From: an uncultured Clostridia bacterium
GTDB taxonomy: Bacteria; Bacillota; Clostridia; TANB77; CAG-508
Length of the DNA: 64,000 nt
Assembly (NCBI GenBank): GCA_934182465.1
Contig: CAKPRG010000004.1
Span: 62,001-126,000, forward strand
Direction: 5' to 3'
Shown here: piece after piece, positions 35,714 to 44,294 of the stretch
How the letters are laid out: each line of letters opens with the position of its first letter
Numbering within the stretch: position 1 is the stretch's first letter
Notes under the pieces: model-generated
What the model was told of the DNA's origin: nothing
Seen by the model: only the letters and a program-made list of their open reading frames with translations
Database searches by the model: none
Made by a program: the position numbers and the translations under genes

Positions 35714-38314
35714 TTATATTTTTCTTAATTCTAGTTCTTCTTGTTCTTTATTTAAGTAAACTTCTATATTATCTCCAGAATTTATTTCTTTTGCAATAAT
35801 AGCTTTACTTACTAAAGTCTCAACTTCACTTTGGATTGTTCTTTTTAATGGTCTTGCACCAAAGTTAACATCATATCCTATTTCAATTATAAAATCTATT
35901 GCTTCATTTGTTATATTAAATTTAATATCTTTATATGCTAATCTATTGCTTAAATCTTTAAGCATTAATTTAACAATATTGTATACTTGTTCTTTTCCAA
36001 GTGGATTAAAGCAAATTGTTTCATCTAAACGATTTAAAAATTCTGGTCTAAAGTGTGTTCTTAAAGCTTGATTTATTTCATTTCTAGCTTCTTCTGTTAT
36101 TTTTCCATTTTCACTAATACTGTCTAATATATATTGAGATCCTAAATTTGATGTTAATATTAATATTGTATTTTTAAAATCTATTAGTCTACCTTGTGAA
36201 TCTGTAACTCTACCATCATCTAATATTTGTAAAAATATATTGAATACATCTGGATGAGCTTTTTCAACTTCATCAAATAAAACTACTGAATATGGTTTTC
36301 TACGAACAGCTTCTGTTAATTGTCCACCTTCTTCATATCCAACATATCCTGGAGGTGCTCCTATTAATCTTGTTACACTAAATTTTTCCATATATTCAGA
36401 CATATCTATACGAATCATATTTTTTTCATCATCAAATAATGTTCTTGCTAATGTTTTTGCAAGTTCTGTTTTACCAACACCAGTAGGACCTAAGAATAAG
36501 AATGAACCTATTGGTCTATTCGGATTTGCAATTCCAGCACGAGAACGAATAATACACTCTGTTACTTTTTTTACAGCTTCATCTTGTCCAATTACACTTT
36601 CATGTAATGTAGATTCAAGATTCATTATTTTTAATCTTTCACCTTCTTGCATTTTTGTAACAGGAATACCTGTCCAACGAGATACTATTTGTTGAATTTC
36701 TTCAGCTGTTACTTTATTTCTTAATAATGTTGATTTTCCACCTTGTCTTTTTTCTGCTTCTTTTTCTTCTTGTTCCAAAACTGTTTTTAAATTTGGTAAA
36801 GTAGAATATTTTAATTCTGCTGCTTTATTTAAATCGTAATTTCTTTCTGCTTGTTCTATTTGAGCATTTACTAAATCAATTTGTTCCTTTAAAGCTTTTA
36901 CTCTAGCAATATTTTTCTTTTCTTCTTCCCATTTAGCTTTCATTTCAGTAAACTTGTCTCTTAATTCTGCAAGTTCTTTTTGAACTTTTGCAAGTTGATC
37001 TTTTGAACTATTATCTTCTTCTCTTTCTAAAGCTGCTTCTTCAATTTCATGTTGCATAATTTTTCTAGAAATTTCATCTAATTCAATTGGCATTGATTCC
37101 ATTTCTGTTCTAACCATTGCACAAGCTTCATCTATTAAATCTATTGCCTTATCTGGCAAAAATCTATCTGTAATATATCTATTTGATAAAGTCGCTGCTG
37201 CAATTAATGCTTGATCTTGAATTTTTACACCATGGAATATTTCAAATTTTTCTTGAATACCACGAAGAATTGTAATTGTATCTTCTACTGTTGGCTCATT
37301 TACCATAACAGGTTGAAATCTTCTTGCTAATGCTGGATCTTTTTCAATATATTCTCTGTATTCATCTAAAGTTGTTGCACCCATACAATGTAACTCACCT
37401 CTTGATAATTTAGGTTTTAACAAGTTACTAGCGTCCATTGCTCCTTCTGATTTTCCAGCTCCTACTAAATTGTGAATTTCATCTATAAATAATAAAATAT
37501 TTCCTTCACTTTTATCTAATTCATTCATTACAGATGTAAGTCTTTCTTCAAATTCACCTTTGTACTTAGCTCCTGCTACTAATAAACCTAAATCTAAAGA
37601 ATATATATGTTTGTCTTTTAAACTTGTTGGAACATCACCTCTAACAATTCTTTGTGCTAAACCTTCAACAATTGCTGTTTTACCAACACCAGGTTCACCA
37701 ATTAAAACTGGATTGTTTTTTGTTTTACGAGTTAATATTCTCATTACATTTCTAATTTCTTCATCTCTACCAATAACAGGATCTAATTTGTTATTTCTAG
37801 CTTGATCAGTTACATCTTTTCCAAATTTTAATAATACATCATAAGTATTTTCTGGTGTATCTGTTCTTACAGATACATTACCTCTAACATCTTTCAATGC
37901 AATTAAAAAACGATGTTTATCAATTCTATATAACTTGAATATTCTACCTAATTTTGGTGTACATTTTTCTATAATACCAAGCATTATATGTTCAACTGAA
38001 ATAAATTCATCTTTCATATTTTTTGCTTGTTTTTCTGATTCTTGCAACTCATCTTCAACTTCTTGTGAAAAACGCATTGCAACATTACCTGTGATTTTAG
38101 GTAATAATCGAATTTCATTTTCTATATTTTCCTTTAATTCTTCTACATTTACTCCCATATTTTTTAGCAATTGATATATAAGATTATTTTCATTATTTAC
38201 CATTGCATCAACCATGTGAAATTCTGTAATTTCTGCATTTCTATTTTGAACTGCTATATTACTTGCATCAGAAATTAAAGTTTTTGATTTTTCTGTTAAA
38301 CTTGAAACATTCAT
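35714..38314 (-). CDS. clpB: ATP-dependent chaperone ClpB
   Basis: ClpB disaggregase, 866 residues from the ATG at 38314 (TTG two codons earlier lies on the AAGGAAG). Domains: N-terminal double Clp repeat (2-150), first AAA+ with GEPGVGKTA and LLFIDEIHNLVGAG, the long coiled middle domain (KVQKELAELRDKFTEMKAKW through AAELKYSTLPNL) that separates ClpB from ClpC, and second AAA+ with GPTGVGKTELAKTL and VLFDEVEKAHPDV. It resolubilises aggregated protein with DnaK. No CIRCE or CtsR-type operator is obvious upstream; TACAAT at about 38373-38378 may be the -10 box. Confidence 0.93.
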   Translation of the reverse strand: MNVSSLTEKSKTLISDASNIAVQNRNAEITEFHMVDAMVNNENNLIYQLLKNMGVNVEELKENIENEIRLLPKITGNVAMRFSQEVEDELQESEKQAKNMKDEFISVEHIMLGIIEKCTPKLGRIFKLYRIDKHRFLIALKDVRGNVSVRTDTPENTYDVLLKFGKDVTDQARNNKLDPVIGRDEEIRNVMRILTRKTKNNPVLIGEPGVGKTAIVEGLAQRIVRGDVPTSLKDKHIYSLDLGLLVAGAKYKGEFEERLTSVMNELDKSEGNILLFIDEIHNLVGAGKSEGAMDASNLLKPKLSRGELHCMGATTLDEYREYIEKDPALARRFQPVMVNEPTVEDTITILRGIQEKFEIFHGVKIQDQALIAAATLSNRYITDRFLPDKAIDLIDEACAMVRTEMESMPIELDEISRKIMQHEIEEAALEREEDNSSKDQLAKVQKELAELRDKFTEMKAKWEEEKKNIARVKALKEQIDLVNAQIEQAERNYDLNKAAELKYSTLPNLKTVLEQEEKEAEKRQGGKSTLLRNKVTAEEIQQIVSRWTGIPVTKMQEGERLKIMNLESTLHESVIGQDEAVKKVTECIIRSRAGIANPNRPIGSFLFLGPTGVGKTELAKTLARTLFDDEKNMIRIDMSEYMEKFSVTRLIGAPPGYVGYEEGGQLTEAVRRKPYSVVLFDEVEKAHPDVFNIFLQILDDGRVTDSQGRLIDFKNTILILTSNLGSQYILDSISENGKITEEARNEINQALRTHFRPEFLNRLDETICFNPLGKEQVYNIVKLMLKDLSNRLAYKDIKFNITNEAIDFIIEIGYDVNFGARPLKRTIQSEVETLVSKAIIAKEINSGDNIEVYLNKEQEELELRKI

Positions 38315-38462
38315 ACACAATCTTCCTTGTATATTTATTTAGGTTTTTGAGGATTTACCTATAAACCTTATTTTAACAATGTTATTGTATCACTAATTTT
38401 TTTGTTTTAAAAGTTTTTATATTATAAATTTATTAAAATTTCATTTATTTCTTTTAAAACAA

Positions 38463-38494
38463 ATTTGAAAAGCACCCTATTAAGAGTGCTTTTC
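38463..38494 (-). terminator. Terminator of the 172-aa orphan gene
   Basis: GAAAAGCAC / GTGCTTTTC stem with an 11-base loop and T-rich sequence following on the minus strand. Confidence 0.82.
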
Positions 38495-38524
38495 ATAAAA
38501 TCTTTTTAAGTTTAGCTATAAAAT

Positions 38525-39043
38525 TTATTTCATCTGAATTCTGATAATATTATCTTCCATTTGTTTTACAATAACTTCTGGAATCCTTTCATTAATATCT
38601 GCAATTAATTCATTCAAATGTTGACTAGTTTTACACTTAATATCAATAATATGTCTTTCCGAATACAATGTAGGATAGTATTCTTCAAAATCGATCTGAT
38701 ACGTTTTTTTTATATGCTTAAACAATTTGTCATGACTTTTTTTCAAAGAATAAGAAGAATCATAATAAATGGTAATTATTATTACACCGTTGCTATCTGA
38801 TCTACCTGAAGTTCCAATCTCAAAACATCCATCTGCATCATACTCAATTTTAAATGCAATCTTACATTTAGGGTGATTTTTCTTTTGAAATTTTATTGCC
38901 CGTAGAACATACTCATTAGTTTCTAAAAATCTCCATTCCCATTTCATATTATCCAAATATTCATTAAATAGTTCCTCTGTTTTGGCCTTTGCAACAATTA
39001 CCTCCGCAACTTCATCTGGAATTTCCATGCCTAAAATTTTCAT
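38525..39043 (-). CDS. Orphan hypothetical protein (172 aa), single-gene cassette
   Basis: Protein of 172 residues with no recognised family: MKILGMEIPDEVAEVIVAKA, a central AFKIEYDADGCFEIGTSGRS, and a C-terminal HIIDIKCKTSQHLNELIADI. No membrane segment. AGGAGGA precedes the ATG by eight bases; promoter at 39107-39135 and terminator at 38463-38494 make it a self-contained unit. It has more GC-rich codons than its neighbours (GCC, CGG, CTG) and one in-frame CGG (in VLRAIKF), like five other cassettes in this window. It is probably acquired. Confidence 0.72.
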   Translation of the reverse strand: MKILGMEIPDEVAEVIVAKAKTEELFNEYLDNMKWEWRFLETNEYVLRAIKFQKKNHPKCKIAFKIEYDADGCFEIGTSGRSDSNGVIIITIYYDSSYSLKKSHDKLFKHIKKTYQIDFEEYYPTLYSERHIIDIKCKTSQHLNELIADINERIPEVIVKQMEDNIIRIQMK

Positions 39044-39106
39044 AGCTTTTTCCTCCTGCTTATTTAGATTTAATTAACTTAAGGCTTCTACCTTGTTATT
39101 ACATTT

Positions 39107-39135
39107 ATTGTAGCAACATTTTTGTATTATGTAAA
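39107..39135 (-). promoter_or_regulatory. Promoter of the 172-aa orphan gene
   Basis: TTTACA (39135-39130), 17-base spacer, TACAAT (39112-39107). Confidence 0.75.
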
Positions 39136-39137
39136 AT

Positions 39138-39185
39138 ACAAAAACGAGCACAAGATATAATTTAGAGTTATATCTTATGTTCGTT
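39138..39185 (-). terminator. Terminator of the pdaA/lysR region
   Basis: AACGAACATAAGATATAA pairs with TTATATCTTGTGCTCGTT (two mismatches), followed by TTTTG on the minus strand. It begins right after the LysR stop. Confidence 0.85.
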
Positions 39186-39188
39186 TCA

Positions 39189-40046
39189 TTACTGAATATT
39201 TTTAAATATACTTTTTATATTCTTTATCTTATTATTAGAATTGTAATAAATTCCATACTCTAGAACTGGAGATTCAATTTTCAATTTTAGTTTTCTTAAT
39301 TTACCACACTCAAGTTCTTGTTGTATATATTCTTCTGTTATATATGCAATTATATCTTCATTTTGCATTTTTTCAATAATTGTATTAAATGTTGCATTCT
39401 TTATTTCTATATTTTTAAAATTCTTTTCTTTTAATATATTTTTCAAATTTTCACTTGTACTGGATATATTCCTTAATGTATATATAGTCATTTTTTCATC
39501 ATGATTCAAAATACTTTTATCCAAATATTTTGAATTACTATTAACAAAAAAATTGTCATGAAAAAAACCTAATCTAATAAACTTAATAAATTTATTATGT
39601 ATATTCTCTGGTTGTTTTTTTGATAAATATGCATCTATCTTCTGTTTTTCTAACATTGAAAACATCTCTTCAGTAGGACTTTTTTCTATAGCAATCTCAA
39701 TATTAGCATTATCTTTTCTTATTTTTGCTATTATTTCTCTATATATTTCTTTTGGCATATTTGTATGAATTCCCAAATTTAATATTGCACTTTGTCTTAT
39801 ATTATTTTCTACATTTATCAATGTATTTATAGCATCTTTTATTTGATTGTATATCTTTTCTCCATCTACTGTTAATTTCATTCCATATTGTGTTCTATAG
39901 AATAATTTTAACTTCAATTCCTTTTCTAAATTGTGTATATGTTTTGTTACTGCTGGTTGAGATATATTTAAAATCTCACTTGCTCTTGTTAAATTTTCTT
40001 CATCTGCTACAAATTTAAATATTCTATATAATTCTAAATTTACCAC
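39189..40046 (-). CDS. LysR-family transcriptional regulator
   Basis: LysR-type regulator of 285 residues. The N-terminal winged HTH is clear (LYRIFKFVADEENLTRASEI, LNISQPAVTKHIHNLEKELK); the effector domain is AT-rich and diverged (about 90-285). LysR regulators often control a divergent neighbour, but the adjacent gene pdaA is on the same strand 44 bases upstream, so the target is not evident. Native AT-rich codons, no cofactor motif that would reveal the ligand. Confidence 0.9.
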   Translation of the reverse strand: MVNLELYRIFKFVADEENLTRASEILNISQPAVTKHIHNLEKELKLKLFYRTQYGMKLTVDGEKIYNQIKDAINTLINVENNIRQSAILNLGIHTNMPKEIYREIIAKIRKDNANIEIAIEKSPTEEMFSMLEKQKIDAYLSKKQPENIHNKFIKFIRLGFFHDNFFVNSNSKYLDKSILNHDEKMTIYTLRNISSTSENLKNILKEKNFKNIEIKNATFNTIIEKMQNEDIIAYITEEYIQQELECGKLRKLKLKIESPVLEYGIYYNSNNKIKNIKSIFKNIQ

Positions 40047-40090
40047 AAAAATATCTCCTTTTTTCTATACTTTTGTCAAATATTTTATAT

Positions 40091-40873
40091 TTATCTTACA
40101 AAATCGTTTAAACTTCTAATCTCATATCCTTGTTTTTTTATTTCTTTTATTAAATCATCTAAAATAACACTATTATCTTTTGATGTTGAATGTAATAAAA
40201 TAACAGCTCCATTATGCAAATTATCTAATACTTTCTTTTTGCCATATTCTTCTCTTCCTTGTTTGTTTTTATCCCAATCATCATAAGCAGATGACCAAAG
40301 CACACTTGTATAGCCTAAAGAATTAATATAAGCTGTTGTTCTCGCACTAAATTCACCTTTTGGTGGTCTAAAAAATTTCATTTCATACCCTGTTTTTTCA
40401 TATACAGCAGTATGTAATTTCATTATTTCATCTTTTATCTGTTCATTAGTTAAATTAGGTAAACATTTATGATTTACGGTATGGTTTCCGACAACATTTC
40501 CACCTTCTATCATCTTTTTTACCATATCTTCAGCAGTGTTTAGATAATGTCCTGTTATGAAAAATGCAGCTGTTACATTATTGTTTGCTAATGTATTTAA
40601 AATACTTTCCGTATAGCCTGCTTCATAGCCAGAATCAAAAGTTAAATAAACATATTTATCATTTGAATTTCCCATTGCAATTCCATTATACTCATTTACT
40701 ACTTTTAAACTTTTACTATCTAATACAGGCTGAGTATGATTTTCTCCTCTTCTAAATCCCCAAGCTAACAATTCGTTACTTAATTCGTTTGCCTGTGACA
40801 CAAAAGAAAATTGTGCAATGCTTACTACTAATAATCCTAAAACAAAAACATATCTTTTCATTTTATCTTTCAT
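40091..40873 (-). CDS. pdaA: Polysaccharide deacetylase PdaA (muramic delta-lactam)
   Basis: PdaA, 260 residues, secreted deacetylase that works with CwlD to make muramic delta-lactam in spore cortex. Signal peptide MKRYVFVLGLLVVSIAQFSF; the NodB domain shows YVYLTFDSGYEAGYTESILN (motif 1; the catalytic second Asp is Ser here, as PdaA-type enzymes have D-N/S-G-Y), GNHTVNHKCLPNL (metal His pair), FFRPPKGEFS and VILLHST. The pre-domain LLAWGFRRGENHTQPVL is PdaA-specific. This adds to the sporulation evidence. Confidence 0.94.
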   Translation of the reverse strand: MKDKMKRYVFVLGLLVVSIAQFSFVSQANELSNELLAWGFRRGENHTQPVLDSKSLKVVNEYNGIAMGNSNDKYVYLTFDSGYEAGYTESILNTLANNNVTAAFFITGHYLNTAEDMVKKMIEGGNVVGNHTVNHKCLPNLTNEQIKDEIMKLHTAVYEKTGYEMKFFRPPKGEFSARTTAYINSLGYTSVLWSSAYDDWDKNKQGREEYGKKKVLDNLHNGAVILLHSTSKDNSVILDDLIKEIKKQGYEIRSLNDFVR

Positions 40874-40932
40874 ATATTGTTCCCTCCAACAAATTCTAAT
40901 TCATTGTATGAGCAAACAACATATTTATACCA

Positions 40933-41212
40933 TTAACAATAAAATTTTACTGAATCTTCTCCGTAAAATTCTTTCCACTTTGAAACGATTTTCATATAAT
41001 ATAAAGGTATTATTTCTAACAAACTATTTAATTCTTTTTCTGGAATACGTCCATTATTATTAGCTAAAATACATCCTGAAGCTTTTGTTAGCCAAACCTT
41101 AGTAGCATTTGGTACTGGTTTTCCCTTCGATATGTGAACATGTATAGGTTCATTATTTTCATTTGACCAAAAATAAATCTTATATCCGCATTATTTCTAA
41201 AATACTAGGCAA
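40933..41212 (-). CDS. DUF4160 protein with +1 frameshift at codon 9
   Basis: DUF4160 protein (PF13711), 92 residues when bridged. The start is TTG at 41212, eight bases after AAGGAGG and overlapping the stop of the upstream gene. Frame 0 gives MPSILEIM, then CGG ATA TAA, a stop after ten codons. Skipping the C at 41188 gives MPSILEIMGYKIYFWSNENN and EPIHVHISKGKP, the family pattern with its conserved EPxHVH. The remainder (ATKVWLTKASGCILANNNGR, IVSKWKEFYGED) is open to TAA at 40933. So the gene is otherwise intact and the break sits before a glycine. DUF4160 proteins often pair with a small partner gene, as here. Confidence 0.82.
41186..41188 (-). other. CGG codon at the DUF4160 frameshift
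   Basis: Frame 0 reads GAA ATA ATG CGG ATA TAA. Skipping the C at 41188 gives ATG GGA TAT AAG ATT (Met-Gly-Tyr-Lys-Ile), which fits the family. Confidence 0.78.
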
Positions 41213-41480
41213 ATTTAATTCCTCCTTGTCTTGCATATTTAAAAAATAAATGAGCTCCTTTTTCTACTGTTTCTCTAAATTCTTTTATTTCCTCATCAGA
41301 ATAATTACCTGCTTTTTCTACAATTTCATAACTTGGAAGTTCAAAAATAACTGTATCAAAACCATTTTTAGTAGGTCTTTCAAAAGATACTCTTATATAT
41401 TCATCACCATTTTCTTTTTTTCTAATATCAGAAAAAACTACTAATGTTTCGTCTGGATATTTAGCAAATTCATAAACCAT
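41205..41480 (-). CDS. Small partner protein upstream of the DUF4160 gene
   Basis: Protein of 91 residues, no family recognised with confidence. It has a beta-rich first half (VYEFAKYPDETLVVFSDIRK, IRVSFERPTKNGFDTVIFEL) and a helical end (YSDEEIKEFRETVEKGAHLF, ARQGGIKFA). Its last codons contain the ribosome binding site and start of the DUF4160 gene (eight-base overlap), so the two are translated together. DUF4160 proteins commonly occur with DUF2442 proteins in toxin-antitoxin-like pairs; this protein may take the partner's place but does not look like DUF2442. Confidence 0.65.
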   Translation of the reverse strand: MVYEFAKYPDETLVVFSDIRKKENGDEYIRVSFERPTKNGFDTVIFELPSYEIVEKAGNYSDEEIKEFRETVEKGAHLFFKYARQGGIKFA

Positions 41481-41501
41481 AATTTTATCACTCCTTCTTT
41501 T

Positions 41502-42194
41502 TTATTCTTCTAATATCTTCCAACTGCCAATTTTTTCTGGATAATCTTCAAATGTTAAACGTTCTTTTGTTGTTGGATGATTAAAACTTAATGAATACGC
41601 CCATAAAGCTAATTGTTTTCCTCTACCTCTATTTCCATATTTTTGATCTCCATATAGGCTATGATTTCTAGAAGAAAACTGAACTCTTATTTGATGGTGT
41701 CTACCTGTATGTAATAAAACTTTTACAACTGATAAATTTATTTCTTCATTGTATTTTACAACTTCATAATCTAATATTGCTTCTTTTGCATTTTTAGCAA
41801 GTTTGCTTTTTAGCTCACTTGGATTTACAACTTTACTTGTATTTGTTTTTTCATTTTTAAATAAATAGTCTTTAAATGTACCTTTTTCATTTTCCATTTT
41901 GCCATCTACTATACAAAGATATTGTTTTTCAAAATTTTTGTTTCTTATTTGTTCACTAAGTCTAGAGGCAGCTTTGGAAGTTTTTGCAAACACCATTACT
42001 CCACCTGTTGGTCTATCTAATCTATGTACTAATCCTAAATATACTTCTCCTGGTTTATTATATTTTTCTTTTAGATATGCTTTTATAATTGTAAGCATAT
42101 CTTCATCACCAGTTTTATCTCCTTGTGATGGAATATTTACCGGCTTTTCAACTACTATTATATGATTATCTTCATAAATAACTTTTAAATTCAT
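41502..42194 (-). CDS. RluA-family 23S/tRNA pseudouridine synthase
   Basis: Pseudouridine synthase of the RluA/RluD family, 230 residues from the ATG at 42194, which follows GGAAGA and one base after the upstream stop. The catalytic motif GLVHRLDRPTGGVMVFAKT holds the invariant Asp; LHTGRHHQIRVQF and KYGNRGRGKQLALWAYSL are also typical. There is no S4 domain. It modifies uridines in rRNA or tRNA; the exact site cannot be read from the sequence. Co-transcribed with the methyltransferase upstream. Confidence 0.9.
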   Translation of the reverse strand: MNLKVIYEDNHIIVVEKPVNIPSQGDKTGDEDMLTIIKAYLKEKYNKPGEVYLGLVHRLDRPTGGVMVFAKTSKAASRLSEQIRNKNFEKQYLCIVDGKMENEKGTFKDYLFKNEKTNTSKVVNPSELKSKLAKNAKEAILDYEVVKYNEEINLSVVKVLLHTGRHHQIRVQFSSRNHSLYGDQKYGNRGRGKQLALWAYSLSFNHPTTKERLTFEDYPEKIGSWKILEE

Positions 42195-42195
42195 T

Positions 42196-43056
42196 TTATT
42201 CTTCCCATCTTCCATAAATTCCACATGGTAAAATTAAATTTGATTCTTTCATTGGAAGTCCGATTTCACCAGATGATAATTTTCCATATTTTTTATGTAA
42301 TTTTAATGTTAAAATATTTTCTAAAACTTTTGATGAAATCCCTGTTGTATATGAATTAATTAAGAAAAATAATGGGTTATCAGACAAAACTTGTGAGCAT
42401 AATTCTACTAAGTCTGCTATGTTGTTTTCAAATTGCCAAACTTCTCCATTTTTTCCTCTACCATAAGAAGGTGGATCCATTATTATAGCATCATATTTGT
42501 TTCCTCTTCTAATTTCTCTTTGTACAAATTTTGTAACATCATCTATAATATACCTAACTGGTCTATCTGCTAATCCAGAAGATGCCACATTTTCTTTTGC
42601 CCATGTTACCATTCCTTTTGAACTATCAACATGACATACAGAAGCACCAGCATAACTACAAGCAACTGTTGCTCCTCCTGTATATGCAAATAAGTTTAAT
42701 ACTTTTATTTCTCTACCTGCATTTTTTATTTTATTTATCATCCAATCCCAATTAACAGCTTGTTCTGGAAATAATCCAGTATGTTTAAATCCCATTGGTT
42801 TAATATTAAATGTTAAATCTTTGTATTTTACTTGCCAAGCATCTGGAATTTTTTTGTATTTTTGCCAGTTTCCTCCACCTGAACTACTTCTATTATATCT
42901 AGCATTAGCTTGTTTCCATTTTTCTGGATATGACTTTTCTTTCCAAATAATTTGAGGATCTGGTCTAATTAAATAAATATTATTCCATCTTTCTAATTTT
43001 TCCCCATTTGCCATATCTAAAATTTCATAATCTTTCCAATCACTTGCTATATTCAT
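42196..43056 (-). CDS. Class I SAM-dependent rRNA methyltransferase (RlmI/RlmK-like)
   Basis: Methyltransferase of 286 residues in the RlmI/RlmK-related group (PF10672). Motif I VLNLFAYTGGATVACSYAGA binds SAM, VDSSKGMVTWAKEN is motif II, and the catalytic-site motif MDPPSYGRGK is motif IV. The N-terminal PUA domain of full RlmI is missing, as in related Clostridia proteins. The end GIYGRWEE overlaps the ribosome binding site of the pseudouridine synthase, so both enzymes probably modify rRNA in one operon. Confidence 0.88.
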   Translation of the reverse strand: MNIASDWKDYEILDMANGEKLERWNNIYLIRPDPQIIWKEKSYPEKWKQANARYNRSSSGGGNWQKYKKIPDAWQVKYKDLTFNIKPMGFKHTGLFPEQAVNWDWMINKIKNAGREIKVLNLFAYTGGATVACSYAGASVCHVDSSKGMVTWAKENVASSGLADRPVRYIIDDVTKFVQREIRRGNKYDAIIMDPPSYGRGKNGEVWQFENNIADLVELCSQVLSDNPLFFLINSYTTGISSKVLENILTLKLHKKYGKLSSGEIGLPMKESNLILPCGIYGRWEE

Positions 43057-43310
43057 ATTAATTTAATTCCTCTTATATTTATTTTTTATTTCAATTACTT
43101 TTTTATTATACTACATTTCTCACAAAAAATAAAGTTTTTATAAACTAAATTTAATAATTATATCTATCACTTTATGTAATTATCTTTCATAAGAATGGCA
43201 AAAGCCACAGAGGTTAAATAATTTTCCTCCATGGCTTGTGTCATTTTTATTATATAAATAATTTAAAAATTTTTGTAAAGCACTAATAATATTATTCTCA
43301 ATACTCATTT
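43057..43310. other. Spacer between ispH and the methyltransferase gene
   Basis: 250 AT-rich bases with one strong hairpin (43195-43245). No gene seen. Confidence 0.6.
43195..43245 (-). terminator. Long hairpin, possible ispH terminator
   Basis: AATGACACAAGCCATGGAGG pairs imperfectly with CCTCTGTGGCTTTTGCCATT around a 12-base loop. The T run afterwards is weak (CTTAT), so function as a terminator is not certain. Confidence 0.5.
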
Positions 43311-44174
43311 TTATTCAACACTAATTTTATTAAAAAAGTCGATAATGTCATCTACAACTTCTTTTGGTGTTGATGCTCCTGCCATTATTCCAACTTTTTC
43401 TTCATCTACAAAATCCATTTTTCTTAAATCTTTTCTTGTTTGAGCAAAATAAACTTTCTCACAGTTTTCTTTTGCTATTTCAACTAATTTTTGTGTATTT
43501 GAACTATTTTTTCCACCTATTATTACCATACTGTTTACTTTTTTTGATATATCTCTAGTTTCATCTTGTCTTTTGTCTGTAGCACTACAAATTGTTTTAT
43601 CTACCATTACTATTGTTTCTGCAAAATTTTCTCTAAGTTCATCTGTTAATGCATCAAATTTCTTAGATGAAAATGTAGTTTGTCCAACCACATATACATA
43701 TCCCATTTTTGTTTTTTCATATTCCATATATGCATCTAAAATTTCATCTGCATCATCTATTACATAACTATTTTCACCAGCAAATCCTTTTATTCCAATT
43801 ACTTCTGGGTGATTTGCATTTCCAACTATTATTATAAAACTTTTCTTTTTCTCTTTGTCTACTTTTACATGTATTGCTTGTACATTTCCACAAGTTAAAT
43901 CATATACTTCTAGTCCTTTTCTGTATGCTCTTTCATATATCTCTTTTGGTACTCCATGTGTTCTAAAAATAACTTTAGAATAGTTTGGAATTTCTGCTAT
44001 GTCTTGTACAGTAATCATTCCATTTTTTTCAAGTTCATCTACTACTTGTCTATTATGTACAAGTTCACCTAAACAATAAACTTTATCATTTTCTTTTACA
44101 ATTTCTTTTGCTTTTCGTACTGCATAGCTTACACCTTCACACATACCAGCATATTTTCCAACAATTAGTTCCAA
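43311..44174 (-). CDS. ispH: 4-hydroxy-3-methylbut-2-enyl diphosphate reductase
   Basis: IspH (LytB), 287 residues, a [4Fe-4S] enzyme of the last step of the MEP isoprenoid pathway, making IPP and DMAPP. The three cluster cysteines lie in YAGMCEGVSYAV, YDLTCGNVQAIH and TICSATDKRQDE; the HGVP and GQTTFS motifs are present. Many Clostridia have IspH fused to an S1 RNA-binding domain; this copy ends without one. The start is TTG, with AAAGGAGAGCG before it. It follows a 35-codon membrane peptide gene by 12 bases. Confidence 0.96.
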   Translation of the reverse strand: MELIVGKYAGMCEGVSYAVRKAKEIVKENDKVYCLGELVHNRQVVDELEKNGMITVQDIAEIPNYSKVIFRTHGVPKEIYERAYRKGLEVYDLTCGNVQAIHVKVDKEKKKSFIIIVGNANHPEVIGIKGFAGENSYVIDDADEILDAYMEYEKTKMGYVYVVGQTTFSSKKFDALTDELRENFAETIVMVDKTICSATDKRQDETRDISKKVNSMVIIGGKNSSNTQKLVEIAKENCEKVYFAQTRKDLRKMDFVDEEKVGIMAGASTPKEVVDDIIDFFNKISVE

Positions 44175-44186
44175 AACGCTCTCCTT

Positions 44187-44294
44187 TTATAACATATATA
44201 ATACTTGTATGAAATTATATAACAAAATTCCAAAAAAAGCAAAACTTATTATAGTAATTCCACATAACAATTTTAAAAATATATTTTTTCTCAT
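44187..44294 (-). CDS. 35-residue membrane peptide upstream of ispH
   Basis: ATG at 44294 is preceded by AAAGGAG at ideal spacing and encodes MRKNIFLKLLCGITIISFAF followed by FGILLYNFIQVLYML and TAA. One membrane helix. It ends 12 bases before ispH, so the two are probably co-translated. No family recognised. Confidence 0.6.
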   Translation of the reverse strand: MRKNIFLKLLCGITIISFAFFGILLYNFIQVLYML

